A stretch of DNA of 64,000 nucleotides, from the NCBI GenBank assembly GCA_002682825.1, contig NOKP01000004.1, positions 1,795,607-1,859,606 on the forward strand. The letters run 5' to 3'. The notes below the pieces were generated by a model that was given only the letters and a program-made list of their open reading frames with translations, had not been told where the DNA came from and did not search any database. Numbering within the stretch: the stretch's first letter is position 1; the number at the start of each line of letters is the position of its first letter. The position numbers were made by a program, and so were the translations under genes. Positions 20,667 through 32,317 of the stretch are shown piece by piece. Source of the stretch: Neonectria sp. B-13. Lineage: Eukaryota > Ascomycota > Sordariomycetes > Hypocreales > Nectriaceae.

Positions 20667-23026
20667 ATGGGTTCCGAAGGCGAGCAGTCACCAACTCGTG
20701 ACATCAAGAATCATCTGCTCTTTGAGATTGCTACCGAGGTAGCTCATCGAGGTGAGCGGCAACCCAATCCGCAGTTCCCCAAGTTCGCTTTTGCCGTACT
20801 AATCCGTCCCTTCGCTTGCTGTTAGTCGGTGGTATCTACTCTGTCCTCAAGTCCAAAGCTCCGGTCACAACAGCTGAATATGGCGACCGCTATACCCTCA
20901 TCGGTCCCCTCAACCACCAATCGGTGCGTCTTTGACCGGCCAATCCCCCTTTCCCGCGCACACTAACAGTACCAGGCCGCCGTCGAGGTGGAAGAGATGG
21001 AGCCAACAAATCCAGAGATCGCCGCCACCATGCAGTCTATGAAGGATCGAGGAATCGGTATCATATACGGCCGATGGCTCATTGAAGGCGCACCTAGGGT
21101 CATTCTCATCGACACCAAGACGGCCTACGGTTTTCTGGATGAGTGGAAGTCGGACTTGTGGAACGTCGCCAGCATCCCCTCGCCACCCGGTGACGAGGAG
21201 ACCAACGAGACCATCGTCTTTGGCTACTTGGTCGCATGGTTTCTAGGAGAGGTAACGCCCCATGATTCCATTTTTCGCACCCCGGCAACTGACCCGATCT
21301 ATCCTAGTTCGTCGTTCATGAGAAAAAAAAGGCCGTCATTGCCCATTTCCATGAGTGGCTGGCCGGTGTTGCTTTGCCCCTAGCCAAGAAGCGCCGCATC
21401 GACATCACAACCATCTTCACCACCCATGCTACTCTCCTCGGCCGATACCTCTGCGCCGGCTCTGTGGACTTCTACAACAACTTGCAGTATTTCGACGTCG
21501 ACTCTGAAGCTGGAAAGCGTGGCATTTACCACAGGTACTGCATCGAGCGGGCTGCCGCCCACGCCTGCGACGTCTTCACCACTGTCTCCCATATCACTGC
21601 CTTTGAGTCAGAGCACCTACTAAAACGAAAGCCCGATGGTGTCTTGCCCAACGGCCTCAATGTTACCAAGTTCTCTGCCGTCCACGAATTCCAGAACCTG
21701 CACCAGCAAGCCAAGGAAAAGATCTCTGACTTTGTGCGAGGACACTTCTACGGACACTATGATTTCGACATTGACAACACCCTCTACATCTTTACTGCTG
21801 GCCGTTACGAGTTCCGGAACAAGGGTGTCGACATGTTTATCGAATCTTTGGCACGCCTCAACCACCGGCTCAAGGCCGTGGGGAGCAAGATTACGGTTGT
21901 GGCCTTCATCATCATGCCTGCCCAGACGACTTCCCTCACCGTGGAGGCACTCAAGGGTCAGGCAGTGATAAAATCACTGAGGGACACTACTCATGTTATT
22001 GAGCAGAGCATCGGACGCCGCATTTTCGAGCGATCCCTGAAGTGGCACGACGGCGACCCTATGCCCGATGAGAAGGAGCTCATTTCCGCCCAGGACCGAG
22101 TCCTACTCCGCCGTCGCCTCTTCGCCATGAAGCGACATGGACTCCCGCCAATCGTCACCCACAACATGGTCAGCGATCACGAGGACCCTGTTTTGAACCA
22201 GATCCGACGGGTGCAGCTGTTCAACGACCCTACGGACAGAGTTAAGGTGATCTTCCACCCCGAGTTCCTAAACTCGGCCAACCCTGTCCTCCCTCTCGAC
22301 TACGATGACTTCGTCCGAGGCTGCCACTTGGGCGTTTTCCCTTCCTACTACGAGCCCTGGGGATACACTCCCGCCGAGTGCACCGTCATGGGCGTGCCCA
22401 GCATCACTACTAACCTCTCCGGATTTGGATGCTACATGGAAGAGCTTATCGAGAATTCGAGCGACTATGGAATCTACATTGTGGACCGCCGCACCAAGGG
22501 CGTCGACGATTCTGTCAACCAGTTGACGTCGTTCATGTTTGACTTCTGCGGAAAGAGCCGTCGACAGCGCATCAACCAACGTAACCGCACTGAACGCCTC
22601 AGCGATCTCCTTGACTGGAAGCGGATGGGTATGGAGTACGTCAAGGCCAGGCAGTTGGCCCTACGCCGCGCCTACCCGGAGTCATTCACTGGCGATGAGG
22701 AGGAAGACTTCATCCCTGGCGTTGAGCAGAAGATTTCACGACCCTTCTCTGTGCCAGGTTCTCCACGAGACCGAACCGGTATGATGACCCCTGGCGATTT
22801 TGCCAGCCTGCAGGAAGGCCGCGAGGGCCTCAACACCGAGGACTACGTTGCCTGGAAACTCCCGTAAGTTTAATACTCGATTGACCCTGAGACGTTTTGC
22901 AGTGTACTAACAAATACTAGTGACGAGGAGGACCCTGAGGAGTACCCGTTCCCCCTGACGCTGCGATCGAAGCAATCCCTCCCTCACAGTCCATCGGACA
23001 CCATCCCTCTGAACGGAACCCAGTGA
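20667..23026 (+). CDS. GSY1: Glycogen [starch] synthase, GT3 family
   Basis: Five exons: 20667-20751, 20826-20923, 20976-21251, 21308-22863 and 22921-23026, for 706 aa. It transfers glucose from UDP-glucose to glycogen in the cytoplasm. The N terminus [20 protein letters not shown] is the GT3 start with the UDP-glucose-binding [11 protein letters not shown]. The catalytic segment [18 protein letters not shown] carries the E-x7-E type pair. The allosteric arginine cluster for glucose-6-phosphate is intact ([20 protein letters not shown], followed by [18 protein letters not shown]). The C-terminal regulatory tail has [12 protein letters not shown] and [11 protein letters not shown], which match the inhibitory phosphorylation sites expected in this family. 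All introns are 52-74 nt with consensus ends. Length agrees with yeast Gsy1/Gsy2. Confidence 0.97.
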
Positions 23027-24375
23027 TGGTGTGCACCAGCCACACCTTGAACCCCTGAGTAGAGTCAATGGTCTTTAGGGAGGTTGTCCATGGACCCGAA
23101 TTATATGTTATTTATCATGTTTATCAAGGTTGGAGGGACGGAAAGAGATGGGAATGGATTTTGCCGCCCATGGAGAACTTGCATATGGTGGCCGATGTTG
23201 ACTGCTCATCCGCATTGTCGTATTACGCATTTGTCCCGGTCCTGTTAATAGGTTGGGCGTATGATGGGGATGTTTAATGAGCCGTCGATACGCAGGATTC
23301 CCTGAGCTATGGTGTCTTTTCAAGTGCGATTTTCCAACCGATTGATTCTCCAAATTGTAACAGTGTTTATACCGTGTGATGGTGAAGTTATTCTACCGAA
23401 AGGTCTCTACCTACGGCACTTTTCTTGGTTTCGTGTTTACTGTCCGACACAGGCACGTAGTCACAATTGTCGAGAATGGGAACGAACTACGACAGCAGCC
23501 AAAAATGCCACTTTGAGACTCTCGATTCACCGTCCCAAGAGTACCTAGTTGAATCACGCCCATCATCGGTATGCCTAAGAGTCAAGACAGCAGTCCCCTG
23601 ACATGGCAAACTGGGCTTCTCTATTGAGTTCGCTCTAAGTCCAATGGCACCGCTCCCGGAGCAGGACCCACGATCAGGATCACGAGGATCTCGTTGGCTA
23701 GAGGAGTTCTATTAAGAGGATGTTGGTTATCACACTGTTTTTTAGGATATATGACTAGCATGAAGCTGAGGGAGGTTTTAGAGACGACTCGAAAAGTGGC
23801 GACGCAATTCTCGATAGCAAAACCGATGAAGCAAAGACCGCTTTCATTAACTACGGGACTGAAGAGACAAAGAAAACGGCAGAGGTTATGAAGATAGAGA
23901 TTTCAGTTTTTGGTCGAAGGAACAAATCTAGTGGGACGACCAAAGGGCTCAAGGTCAGCCCAACGGGGTGTCAGCAGAATATATAGTCGACGATCAGCAT
24001 GGGACAATACGAGATCCAAAACAGCATCGTCATGTTTGGAGATCTGACAGCACTCCTGAAGAGGGCACTGGACTGAGGCCGTAGGGTTTTCAGCCGGGCC
24101 CACCATCCCAACCAACACTCAATGTCTGTTGGAACCTAGTGATAGTTTGTTGAAGCAACCAGGGGTTGTCATGGTATTTGGTATCCGTGGATGCAGCTCA
24201 GTCTGCACCAAATCTGAACCGCTTTCAGTGCTTCCTGTTCTTGTTCTCCCCTTGTTCCAAACTAGGTAGGTAAGGTCTTGGCTCTCCAACTTGGTAACCG
24301 CCCTTCTTTTCCACCCTCGGCAAAATCAGATATACAGCGACGCAAACATAACCTCTCGTGTAAGTACAGTTGAGG
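23027..24375. other. Intergenic region between GSY1 and the bZIP gene
   Basis: About 1.35 kb. The first part is the GSY1 3' untranslated region and the last part the 3' end of the bZIP gene. No open frame shows family features. Confidence 0.5.
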
Positions 24376-24915
24376 TCACGAAGAGGAGATGTGGTCGAGC
24401 AACGCAAACAGCAGCTTATTTTCTACACGGCACCCATCATCCTTGGCGATGGCCCCGCGGAAGCCAGGTTGCAGCCACCCCCGAAGGGTAGAAGCTTCCA
24501 GACCGGCGTAGTTTTGCTCGACAATGATCTTGTAGGCGTCACGGCAGCGGGTCGTGGATTCCTCCGGGTCGGGCGGCTTCAGATGGCCGCATTTTTCCTC
24601 GTCGTCGCTCCACGTTTCCGTGATCGAGGCACCCCCGAGTAGAGCGAGTAGAGGGCTTGTCTGATCAGGACCGTCGGCGCGGTGCGCAGAACATGGAGGT
24701 TCGGTGCCCCCAAGCTCTGCGGTGAGGCGCTCAATCGTCGACAGCGCCTTCTGTAGCTCCAGCTGAGTCTCTGCGAGCCTGGACTCCAGGTCTGCGATAT
24801 GGCTCTTCACTCGCTCGCGGTGACGCCGCTGGTTGTTGCGCACCCGCACTATCTTGTGGTCGGCAGGTTTACTGGACCACTTCGTCATCATGATGCCGTC
24901 CACAGGTGAGCCCAT
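24376..24915 (-). CDS. Small bZIP transcription factor next to arsenite methyltransferase
   Basis: Single frame of 179 aa. The basic region RVRNNQRRHRERVKSHIADL has the fungal N-x-x-RR-x-R core and runs into a leucine zipper (LESRLAETQLELQKALSTIE). The C-terminal half contains four Cys (PPCSAH, KCGHLK, TRCRDAY, DGCRVENK) and the block CRDAYKIIVEQNYAGLEAST, followed by a hydrophobic helix near LLFALLDHI. This C-terminal pattern recurs in small fungal bZIP proteins. The ATG at 24915 is chosen because the frame further upstream has only GTG at its end and an ATG at 25017 followed by poor coding sequence. It is divergent from the methyltransferase gene with 278 bp between starts, which suggests it may control that gene. 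By analogy with yeast Yap8, which senses arsenite through Cys, it might bind As(III). That is inference. Confidence 0.78.
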   Translation of the reverse strand: MGSPVDGIMMTKWSSKPADHKIVRVRNNQRRHRERVKSHIADLESRLAETQLELQKALSTIERLTAELGGTEPPCSAHRADGPDQTSPLLALLGGASITETWSDDEEKCGHLKPPDPEESTTRCRDAYKIIVEQNYAGLEASTLRGWLQPGFRGAIAKDDGCRVENKLLFALLDHISSS

Positions 24916-25193
24916 GGTGCTCTCACAAAATGTTGCAGGTACGAAAGCTGCCGGCTTGAGAAGGTGAGGTGCGAGCTGGGGTGGTGGCGATGTGCGAATA
25001 GCGCATGGGCCAAACATGCATGCATGTGTGACATATCGAATTGTTTCCTTCTTTGGACTAGTGGCACCAAACAGGACCCGAGGGGCCGTATAAGTCGAGG
25101 TTCCAGAGTATCTATAAAACGGCCAGGCCCTCGTCACTCGTCAAGACCTGCTGCTACGAGCATCAAACATATCCGTCCCTCAAGCTGCCAACC
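24916..25193. promoter_or_regulatory. Bidirectional promoter between bZIP and arsM genes
   Basis: A 278-bp shared region. It has a perfect 14-bp palindrome, ACATGCATGCATGT, at 25014-25027 and a TATAAA element at 25113-25118, about 76 bp before the methyltransferase ATG. The palindrome is a plausible dimer site but does not match a bZIP consensus that I know. Confidence 0.55.
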
Positions 25194-26281
25194 ATGGACT
25201 CCCAAGAAATCTACTCTCACGTCAGCGAACGCTACAGCGCCGCCGCCCTTGGCTTTGACGCCGGGTATGGCCACACCGTTGCAAAAGCCTTTGGCTACTC
25301 GGAGGAAGAGCTGGCTGCGATTCCTCAGGAAGCCAACTTGGGGCTGAGCTGCGGCAACCCTGTGGCCATTGCTACACTGCGAGAGGTAAAGTCAAACTGC
25401 CGTGTACCTACCCAAGAATTGGTCGTCCAGTTGACAGAACTGACATGACATTGACCACGTCTGGCAGGGAGAGACGGTCATCGACCTTGGCAGTGGAGCT
25501 GGACTCGACGTCTTCTTGGCCGCGAGCAAGGTCGGGGTAGCGGGCAAAGCCATCGGCATAGACATGAACAAGGTGAGCCAGCCGGCAAACATTCTAGAAG
25601 CCGTTCACTACAACCCAGGGGCACAGGACATGCTCGCCAAGGCGGAGAAGCTCAGGGCCGATTCGGGCAAAACAAACGTCCAGTTTGTCGAGTCCCGCAT
25701 AACCAAGATTGCTCTCGCGTCAGGCATCGCTGACTGCATCATATCCAACTGTGTCATCAACCTCGTGCCGCCGGAAGAGAAGCAGCTGGTGTTTGACGAA
25801 ATGTTTCGCTTGCTCAAGCCGGGAGGCAGGGTCGCTGTTTCGGACATCCTGGCCAAGAAGCCGTTCCCCTCGGACATCAGGCGGAGCATCGATCTGTACG
25901 TCGGGTGCGTCGCAGGAGCGAGCCAGGTAGCTGAATATGAGCGCTATCTGGAGGAGGCAGGTTTCCGAGGTGAGGGTTCTTGAAGGGCTCTGATCTGATG
26001 ACTTGCAGTTAAATAACATGTTGCGGTAGACGTGTTGATCACAGACACAGGGAGCGACTTGAACATCTATCTCGAGACTGAAAAGGACGGGGGCGGCCTG
26101 GGCGGGTCTACTATCAGCGAGAGGTGTTGTTCCGCAGGCCAGGGTATGGCGACCGATCTCCATGGCCAGGACTTGAACCAATGGGCCGGTGAGTGAAATC
26201 CGTAACCCAAGTACTCGTGTCAACGTTGTGCTGACCGGCTGGCGTGAAGGCTCGTTCAAGGTGTATGCTGTGAAGCGCTGA
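25194..26281 (+). CDS. arsM: Arsenite S-adenosylmethionine methyltransferase (ArsM/AS3MT type)
   Basis: Five exons: 25194-25385, 25468-25572, 25627-25969, 26030-26188 and 26250-26281, for 276 aa. It should methylate As(III) using SAM in the cytosol. The SAM motif is VIDLGSGAGLDVFLAA, and the family start EANLGLSCGNPVA precedes it. The three Cys that bind arsenic in ArsM proteins are all present, in LGLSCGNP, ISNCVINLVP and VGCVAGA. LLKPGGRVAVSDI is the conserved post-motif. Intron 2 (54 nt) is a multiple of three without a stop. I place it there because NKDMLAKAEKL restores the family sequence, while the unspliced frame adds 18 foreign residues. The size is close to bacterial and fungal ArsM rather than animal AS3MT. 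A Cys pair (ERCCSAG) lies near the end. No arsenate reductase or efflux pump is nearby. Confidence 0.92.
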
Positions 26282-29200
26282 GGTACTGGGAAAGGAAGAC
26301 CAGAGTTTGTCAACTGCACGTTTCCGTGTCGATAGCTGAGCATCGGAAGGTTTGTTGGTTTAAGCAGTCTCCTACTGTTCTTGGCGGCTATACCTGGCAG
26401 TGTTATAGCAACAGAAGACAGCCTATCAATCATTTCTCTAATCCACACCACGAACTCGACCTTTGGACTGGGATCATCACTTCAACTTTCACGGTGTAGA
26501 CAGGAAGTACTATGCAAACTCACAATGGCGAAATAAGAAGTCACTTGAACTGGAAGAAAAGCCCTAGAATCAACCCAGAGAGAGCGCCAACATCCGCCCA
26601 ACTCCCTTCCTTGAAAGCAGATGCACGTCACCGTCCACTCTTACCTCTTGGATCCATCAACCCGCGGCACAGCCACGACCAACACTGAGAGCTCACCGTC
26701 GTGATGCCTCAAGTATATGCCGTGTTGAGCATGAGCCATCCCGGCCGCTCATCCCTCGGCCCTCGAATCTTCCTTCGACTCTAGATCGTATAGGGCTCCG
26801 CCTCACTGCTTCAGGCGAGAAAGCCCACATCCAGATCTGGGATCACCGCAGCTCGACAGAAGTTCAAAGTCCTCAAAGTCCTCCACACAGTTTGTTCCTT
26901 CTCGGCCCAGCACAGACGCGACTCGGTGATCGGCCGCCTCAGCACCACTCTCACCCCCTTCCAAATCTCCTCCTCCTCCTCCTCCTCCTCCTCCAAACCA
27001 AGGATCGCCCAGCCAAAGCCGCCACAATGTCCCTTCACAGTGCGCTGCCCCAGAGAGGTCGACCCCCGCAATATACACTCAATTCCCAACGAGAAACGGG
27101 TGGATAGCTTCATTCAATCGATCATCGCGGAGGGGCCAATTTGCCCCAGGTCAAATGCACCTCGTGTCTGTTTCATCGGGCGGAGCTGTGCACGGTTCCT
27201 AGCCTAGAACGACGTCATCTGCTGGCGTCTGCAGATGAAGATCGGAGACGCGTTGCCTGCATCCAGTCCAGGGGAATGGCCTGCTGGACGTGTTTTGATG
27301 GGGACAATTGCCCCGAGGTCCTGGTCCTTGAGTCAGTTACAGATCGTACAGCAGGTTGCGTAGTCTAGGGATTCGCCTTGGAGATGCTCTCGATTATGAT
27401 GTAAGACGCCACTAGTAAATCTCAAGTCCAGACCAAGTCAGAGTCAGATGTTGCAGTGTCTCAGCTCTGACCACATTTCCAACGTTGGACGTTGATCTCT
27501 CCACAAAGCATCAACCACACTCCGCCTGTATAGATGCGCGTGATGGGTATTACTGTGCCGAGTGTGCTTTGTACAGAGCAGGGGAGGGCCGTCTCTCTCA
27601 CGACACATCTGCACATCTGCAAATCTGCACATCTTCGCATATTTGCACCCATCTGCCTCCTCCAAGATGCTCCGTCCCGTGATATTCCTCCCAGGATTTC
27701 CAAAACCTCACCGCGTCAACCTGCCTCGGCACCAAATTCAGCAGTCTCCCCCCCTTGGAGAGAACGACCCCTGGATCGCCCGAGCCCAACCGTCAACGAA
27801 ATGACGAACGCCTCCTTAGCCGCAAAAGGTCGAGGCTAGCCGGCTCACACCAACAGTGCGATGAGCTAGCAGGCCAGGCCCCCGATTTCGCGGGTGGGGA
27901 TGATGGGCGCCAGGATCACTTTGCGGGCTTGGGAGCAATCTTGCAGTACGGCGACGGCGACGGCGACCTGCGGTGGTGCTGGAGATTGATTGCTCTCCGC
28001 AGCTTGCCGGTGGCCACGACGGGGATCATGCTGTCTGCTCCCTGCAGGCGACTGAAAGACACCGGAGAGGAGGAGAAGAGCACAGGTGCAAAGGGGGATT
28101 GATCAAGATGAGATCGGGGGCTAGCCGCACTGAAGCTGAAGCCGCGTCGCGCCGACCGAGTTCCAGAAGAATGAAGAATACGAGAGCACTGCGCGATGAA
28201 TCCTCAGGCCAACTGAGTGAGCAGGCCGACGGATCAGCGTCAAGGGTCGTTCTGGGGCGGGGCACGCGGCTGAATTAACGAAATGGCGACGCCATCAATG
28301 TCGCGCAAGATAGGGGACAGCGGTGCTCAATCCAACGGCTTAGAGCCAGACCCAAACCCGGTTTAGCAGAGAACAATTCCGTGTCTCGCCTCTCTCATCT
28401 CCCGCCTCTAGTCATTGGCGGATGAGGCGCGAGCGATGGCTAAGAAGACAGTGTGCGCGACTGGTAGCGCGCCCTGCCAGTACGTACATGGGAACTGGGG
28501 AAGCCAGCCATCGAGCTTGTCACCACCTCCATGCTTCCCGTCTTGTGGCGGTTGAAGCTGCTCCACCGCAATTCCCGGGTGTCGTCTGCGTTTCGCTGTG
28601 GCTGGTGGTTGGTCAACGCAGGGAGATCTTAATTAGAACCCACACGGAGCACGTCCGTGTCCACTGCGCGACGGAGCAGGCAGGCAGGGACGGGCATGGA
28701 ACGGACGTACTGTACATCCATCCATCTACCTACTTACTTACATGCTGTAGTCTGTAGTCCGTAACTACGTACTACAGGGAGGGAGACAGGCGGGACGGAG
28801 CTCGTACAAAGTAATTAATCTGTCCGTCCGTCGCTTCCGCAGTCTGTCGGACGGCCGGAAGAATACCTCAATACGAATGCAGAGTAGATACAGATACAGT
28901 GCAGCAGTCACCCATCCCACGTGTTGCAGACAGCCGCTGTTCCGGTTCCTGCATCTGCCCTTCCATGACATAATCCTCTCCTTGTCGACTGCCTCCAGTG
29001 CAACCCTCCACGACCCGAGACGGGACGAAAGTCAAGGCAGGCAAAGCCACTGACTGGTTATTACCAAAAGTAGTAATTGAATAGACTAGATTACTGACTT
29101 AACTTAGACCTATGATCTCATAGCTTGCCTCTCTCCGTTTTGCCCTCCGTAACCAAAGGTGAAGAGGCCCTTGCAATTGCACTGGGCACACCCCGCTGCA

Positions 29201-30322
29201 GCTTCAAGGTCGCTAGCTAGGGTCGACCTCTAGGCCCAACATCGACTTACACCAACCCACCACCAAAAAGACGTCAGCCCATGTCCATCCTGATCCGAAC
29301 CCCAATCCCATGCACATCACCTCAACAACGGCCCAAAAACATCCCACAGCACACACCAGATGTCCAATTCCCAATCCTTCTGCCAGTTCATCGCCTCATT
29401 CGCATGCATCCATCATAGAAAACTAGACCGCCAAAACCTGCAAATCATCTCCTCAAGGCCAATCACATACAGCGCCTCGAATAAAGCCCCATGGTTTCTG
29501 CTTTCTTTTCCCAAGCCTTGCAAACGGCGTGGGGGACCGTTCACAAAGCACAGTCCCTCTATCTCCCGTCTCACCGTAAAGAAACAGAAACAGAAACAAA
29601 CTACATGGTAGGCAGATACGTCGTACACCGACAAGACACATCCCGGTTCGGCTAGCATGGGTTGCTTGCAGTGAGAGTCCCAAGAGAGCGTCAGGCAGGC
29701 ACAAACTGATGGTTTCATATCCAAACTACTAAGATCATAGAAAGTAAATCGGATTGTTTCTTCAAATTCGGCCGAGATGACATTGTCTCACATAGCAGGC
29801 AAGGAAAAAAGTAGGTGGGGTTCCAATTGGAACAAGCAATCATGTCTGTGGTGGTATTGCGCGTGCGAGGAAAAAAGCTATCTTCCAACCCCTGACTCTG
29901 ACGGATGCGTTGCCCCACGGCCAGGTCTGTTCTGCGACGTTGGCCTCATTAACAATTTATCTCGGTAGCGAAAGTAGCCTATCCAAGGCTGTAACATGTA
30001 TGCGTGTGTGTATGTTGTGGTGGCCCCAACGCCAGCCTTGTCCCCAAGAAGCATTCGTAGCCCAAAAAGAACCAACGAATGCCCAGTTCCAAAACGCCAA
30101 ATCCATTTTGTGCCCATCCGGTTGTGTTTCCGATAAAGACAACATGCGCCCTTCCCAAGAAAGAAAATCCCAAACAAAGAGAAGTAAAAGTAAAACATGA
30201 ATCAAGAAGTAGAAGAAGAGAAACTCAAGGAATAAGCAGTGTAACGCCGGTCCCAATATGGAGATGTTGAACCCAGTCGTAAAACGTTATACAGTCAGAA
30301 CATGCGCGTGATAGTATCGTGC
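26282..30322. other. Gene-poor region between arsM and the Ser/Pro-rich protein gene
   Basis: Four kb with no supportable gene. It holds a CTC tract at 26967-26994, a degenerate TGCA[CA]ATC repeat near 27608-27650, and a hairpin-like TGTAGT...ACTACA arrangement near 28745-28778. Open frames of up to about 115 codons overlap on both strands and have no recognisable domains. The part nearest 30322 may be a long 3' untranslated region. Confidence 0.45.
26967..26994. repeat. CTC trinucleotide microsatellite
   Basis: About nine CTC units in a row, in intergenic DNA downstream of arsM. Confidence 0.9.
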
Positions 30323-31531
30323 TTATGTCCTGATGCTCCGCCGCCGGGCGGAAGAGAAGCCGTTGCGTAGGCGTTGGCGAGTGCCGTTAGGAGTCATTGG
30401 TGATGCAGGCTCTGACATAGGAGATATGGGCGACATGGGTGTCGTCTGGGCCCTTCGCTTAGACAACTTGACAATCTCGTGGTAGGTGACTGGTGGTCGG
30501 CTGACAGGGGCCGGGGCGGGAGCCGGGGCGGAAGCAGGCTTGGACTCGGGAGCCGGAGATTCCTCCTGGACCTGTTCCATGTGGTAGGACGGCGTCATGA
30601 ACGACGGGAGACTGTCACGGGATAGAGAGGAGTGGTAAGTGTTGAAGTGAGTGTTGAGGCTAGGGCGGCTGCGCTTCTTGACGAGGCTGAGCGTCCGCTT
30701 GAACATGCCAGTAGGCGTCTTGGGCGTCTTGAGCTCGGGGACGCTCTGGTCTTGCTCGGGCTTGGAAGCAAAAGGATCGATGCTGAGGAACTGGGGTTTC
30801 TCCTTCTGAAGGCGTTTGCCGGGAAGCATACTGCTGGTGCGGGGAGGGTGCGTAACAGAGGAGCCCACTGAGGAGGCTGAGGGGGAGGAAGAGATGGAAA
30901 CTCGGCGGTCGATGATTGGGAGGGTCGACGTTCTCCGGAGGCGACTGGGAGGCCGAGAGGAGGTCTCGCTGGAGCTAGGAGACATGGATCTTCGAGGAAG
31001 GTCGACAATGGAGGGCTTGCCGGAGAAGACGACCGAGACGACACGAGCGGTGTCCTCTTGGCTGCCTCGTCGGGTGGATGCCTTCTGAGCGTCCTCGGTG
31101 CTAGACTCAAACTCGAAGTCGGAGAAGTCGTCGGCGGAGGAAGAGGCATCCTCCTCGGAGGAGAGGTAGATATCGTGAGGGGCGGATTGGGCAGTCAGAG
31201 GGGGTTGTTGGTCCTCGGAGGGCATCTTCTGGGTGATGATGAGGCCGTCGAGCATCCTTGAGGCTCGGCGGGAGCTCTTTGCAGGCAGTGCGGGAGCCTG
31301 CTCGGCACTGGACTGTCGCTGAGGCGGCATCGTCATGTTGTGGGATAATTGTTCGAGGGTGTTTCGGGGGCTCTCGTCGTCGTCGGCGTCGGGATCGTCG
31401 GAGTATAGGGAAGGCGAGGCGGGCAGAGCGTCTATAAGAGGGAGTTGAGGTTGTTGGAGACCCCGCGCAGCGGACTCTGGAACATGCTCCGTCGAGGGAG
31501 GTTGATGGGTGATGGGGAGAGACAGAGACAT
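30323..31531 (-). CDS. Uncharacterised Ser/Pro-rich protein
   Basis: Single frame of 402 aa from the ATG at 31531; the frame extends 5 codons further only to a GTG. I do not recognise a named domain. Visible features are low-complexity Ser/Pro/Arg composition and an acidic block (YLSSEEDASSSADDFSDFEF). There are also two hydrophobic islands (ARVVSVVFSGKPSIVDLP and RASRMLDGLIITQ), a (P/A)-rich run PASAPAPAPAPVSRPP, a YHEIVKLSKRR segment and an MSPISPMSEPASPMTP repeat. The many SP/TP and RxxS sites suggest a phosphorylated regulatory or scaffold protein. The alternation of low complexity with a few conserved-looking islands resembles hypothetical proteins conserved in filamentous ascomycetes. 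The codon pattern is regular over the whole length and the antisense frames are broken, so I take it as real. Confidence 0.75.
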   Translation of the reverse strand: MSLSLPITHQPPSTEHVPESAARGLQQPQLPLIDALPASPSLYSDDPDADDDESPRNTLEQLSHNMTMPPQRQSSAEQAPALPAKSSRRASRMLDGLIITQKMPSEDQQPPLTAQSAPHDIYLSSEEDASSSADDFSDFEFESSTEDAQKASTRRGSQEDTARVVSVVFSGKPSIVDLPRRSMSPSSSETSSRPPSRLRRTSTLPIIDRRVSISSSPSASSVGSSVTHPPRTSSMLPGKRLQKEKPQFLSIDPFASKPEQDQSVPELKTPKTPTGMFKRTLSLVKKRSRPSLNTHFNTYHSSLSRDSLPSFMTPSYHMEQVQEESPAPESKPASAPAPAPAPVSRPPVTYHEIVKLSKRRAQTTPMSPISPMSEPASPMTPNGTRQRLRNGFSSARRRSIRT

Positions 31532-32291
31532 TGCGGGTCCCGACACGATATTGGATTCCCTGGCGTGGGAAGAAAGTCCGAGGGAGGAAACTCAGACACT
31601 CTGATACTCAGGCAACTCAGTGTAAGGGGGCGGTCTCGGTCGGTTTGGTGGGCGGCTCCGTATTTCTAGAATCCCCCGATGTCGAATCGGATCGGACAGA
31701 GGAGAGAGAGAGAGTAGGAAGCAGATGGTACGGGTACACTGGCAAGGGAAAAGCGAAAGAAATGTCGAGATAGAAAAAGGAAAGCGGAGCAGTGAATATT
31801 GGTCTCTCCAGTGAACAGTGAACAGTTGGACAGTGACAGGAGATGTTTCAATGGAGGCTGGGCTGGGAAGAGGCAGCGTCCAAGCATATGTATGAAATGG
31901 CGAGCGAGAAAGAAAGAGCCAAGAGGAGCCCACTTGACAAGGTCTCATGGTCCAAGTCCCAAGCCCCACGGCGACCCATGTCGACGAAAAAGGAAGACCC
32001 ATGTTCCCATCAACGACCCATGTCGTCAACCCTCCACAGTGGGCTTGGTGGTGTCCACCCGCGTGCCGCCACCTCCTGGCACGGCACACGGTTTTGACGG
32101 ATGGGAAGTTGGGAGGGAGGGGACCGCCGTGTGAGCCGAGAGCAAGCCGCACTGGGTACAGGGGCTAGTGATGGAAGCTTGCATCCTGCTTCTTACCCCC
32201 CCGGTCGCATTCGGTGGGTCGGCGGTGGAGCACGGATGGGCTTGCTCGAGCTGCTGCCCGTCGGGGGTACGTACCTACCTGTGGCGCCCAA

Positions 32292-32317
32292 GGCAGGCAG
32301 GCAGGCAGGCAGGCAGG
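32292..32317. repeat. GGCA tetranucleotide microsatellite
   Basis: Six to seven GGCA units in a row. Confidence 0.9.

Noticed and set aside
28745..28778. Inverted TGTAGT/ACTACA arrangement as a possible transposon end
   Set aside because: Imperfect, very short and without a partner copy or target-site duplication in the window.
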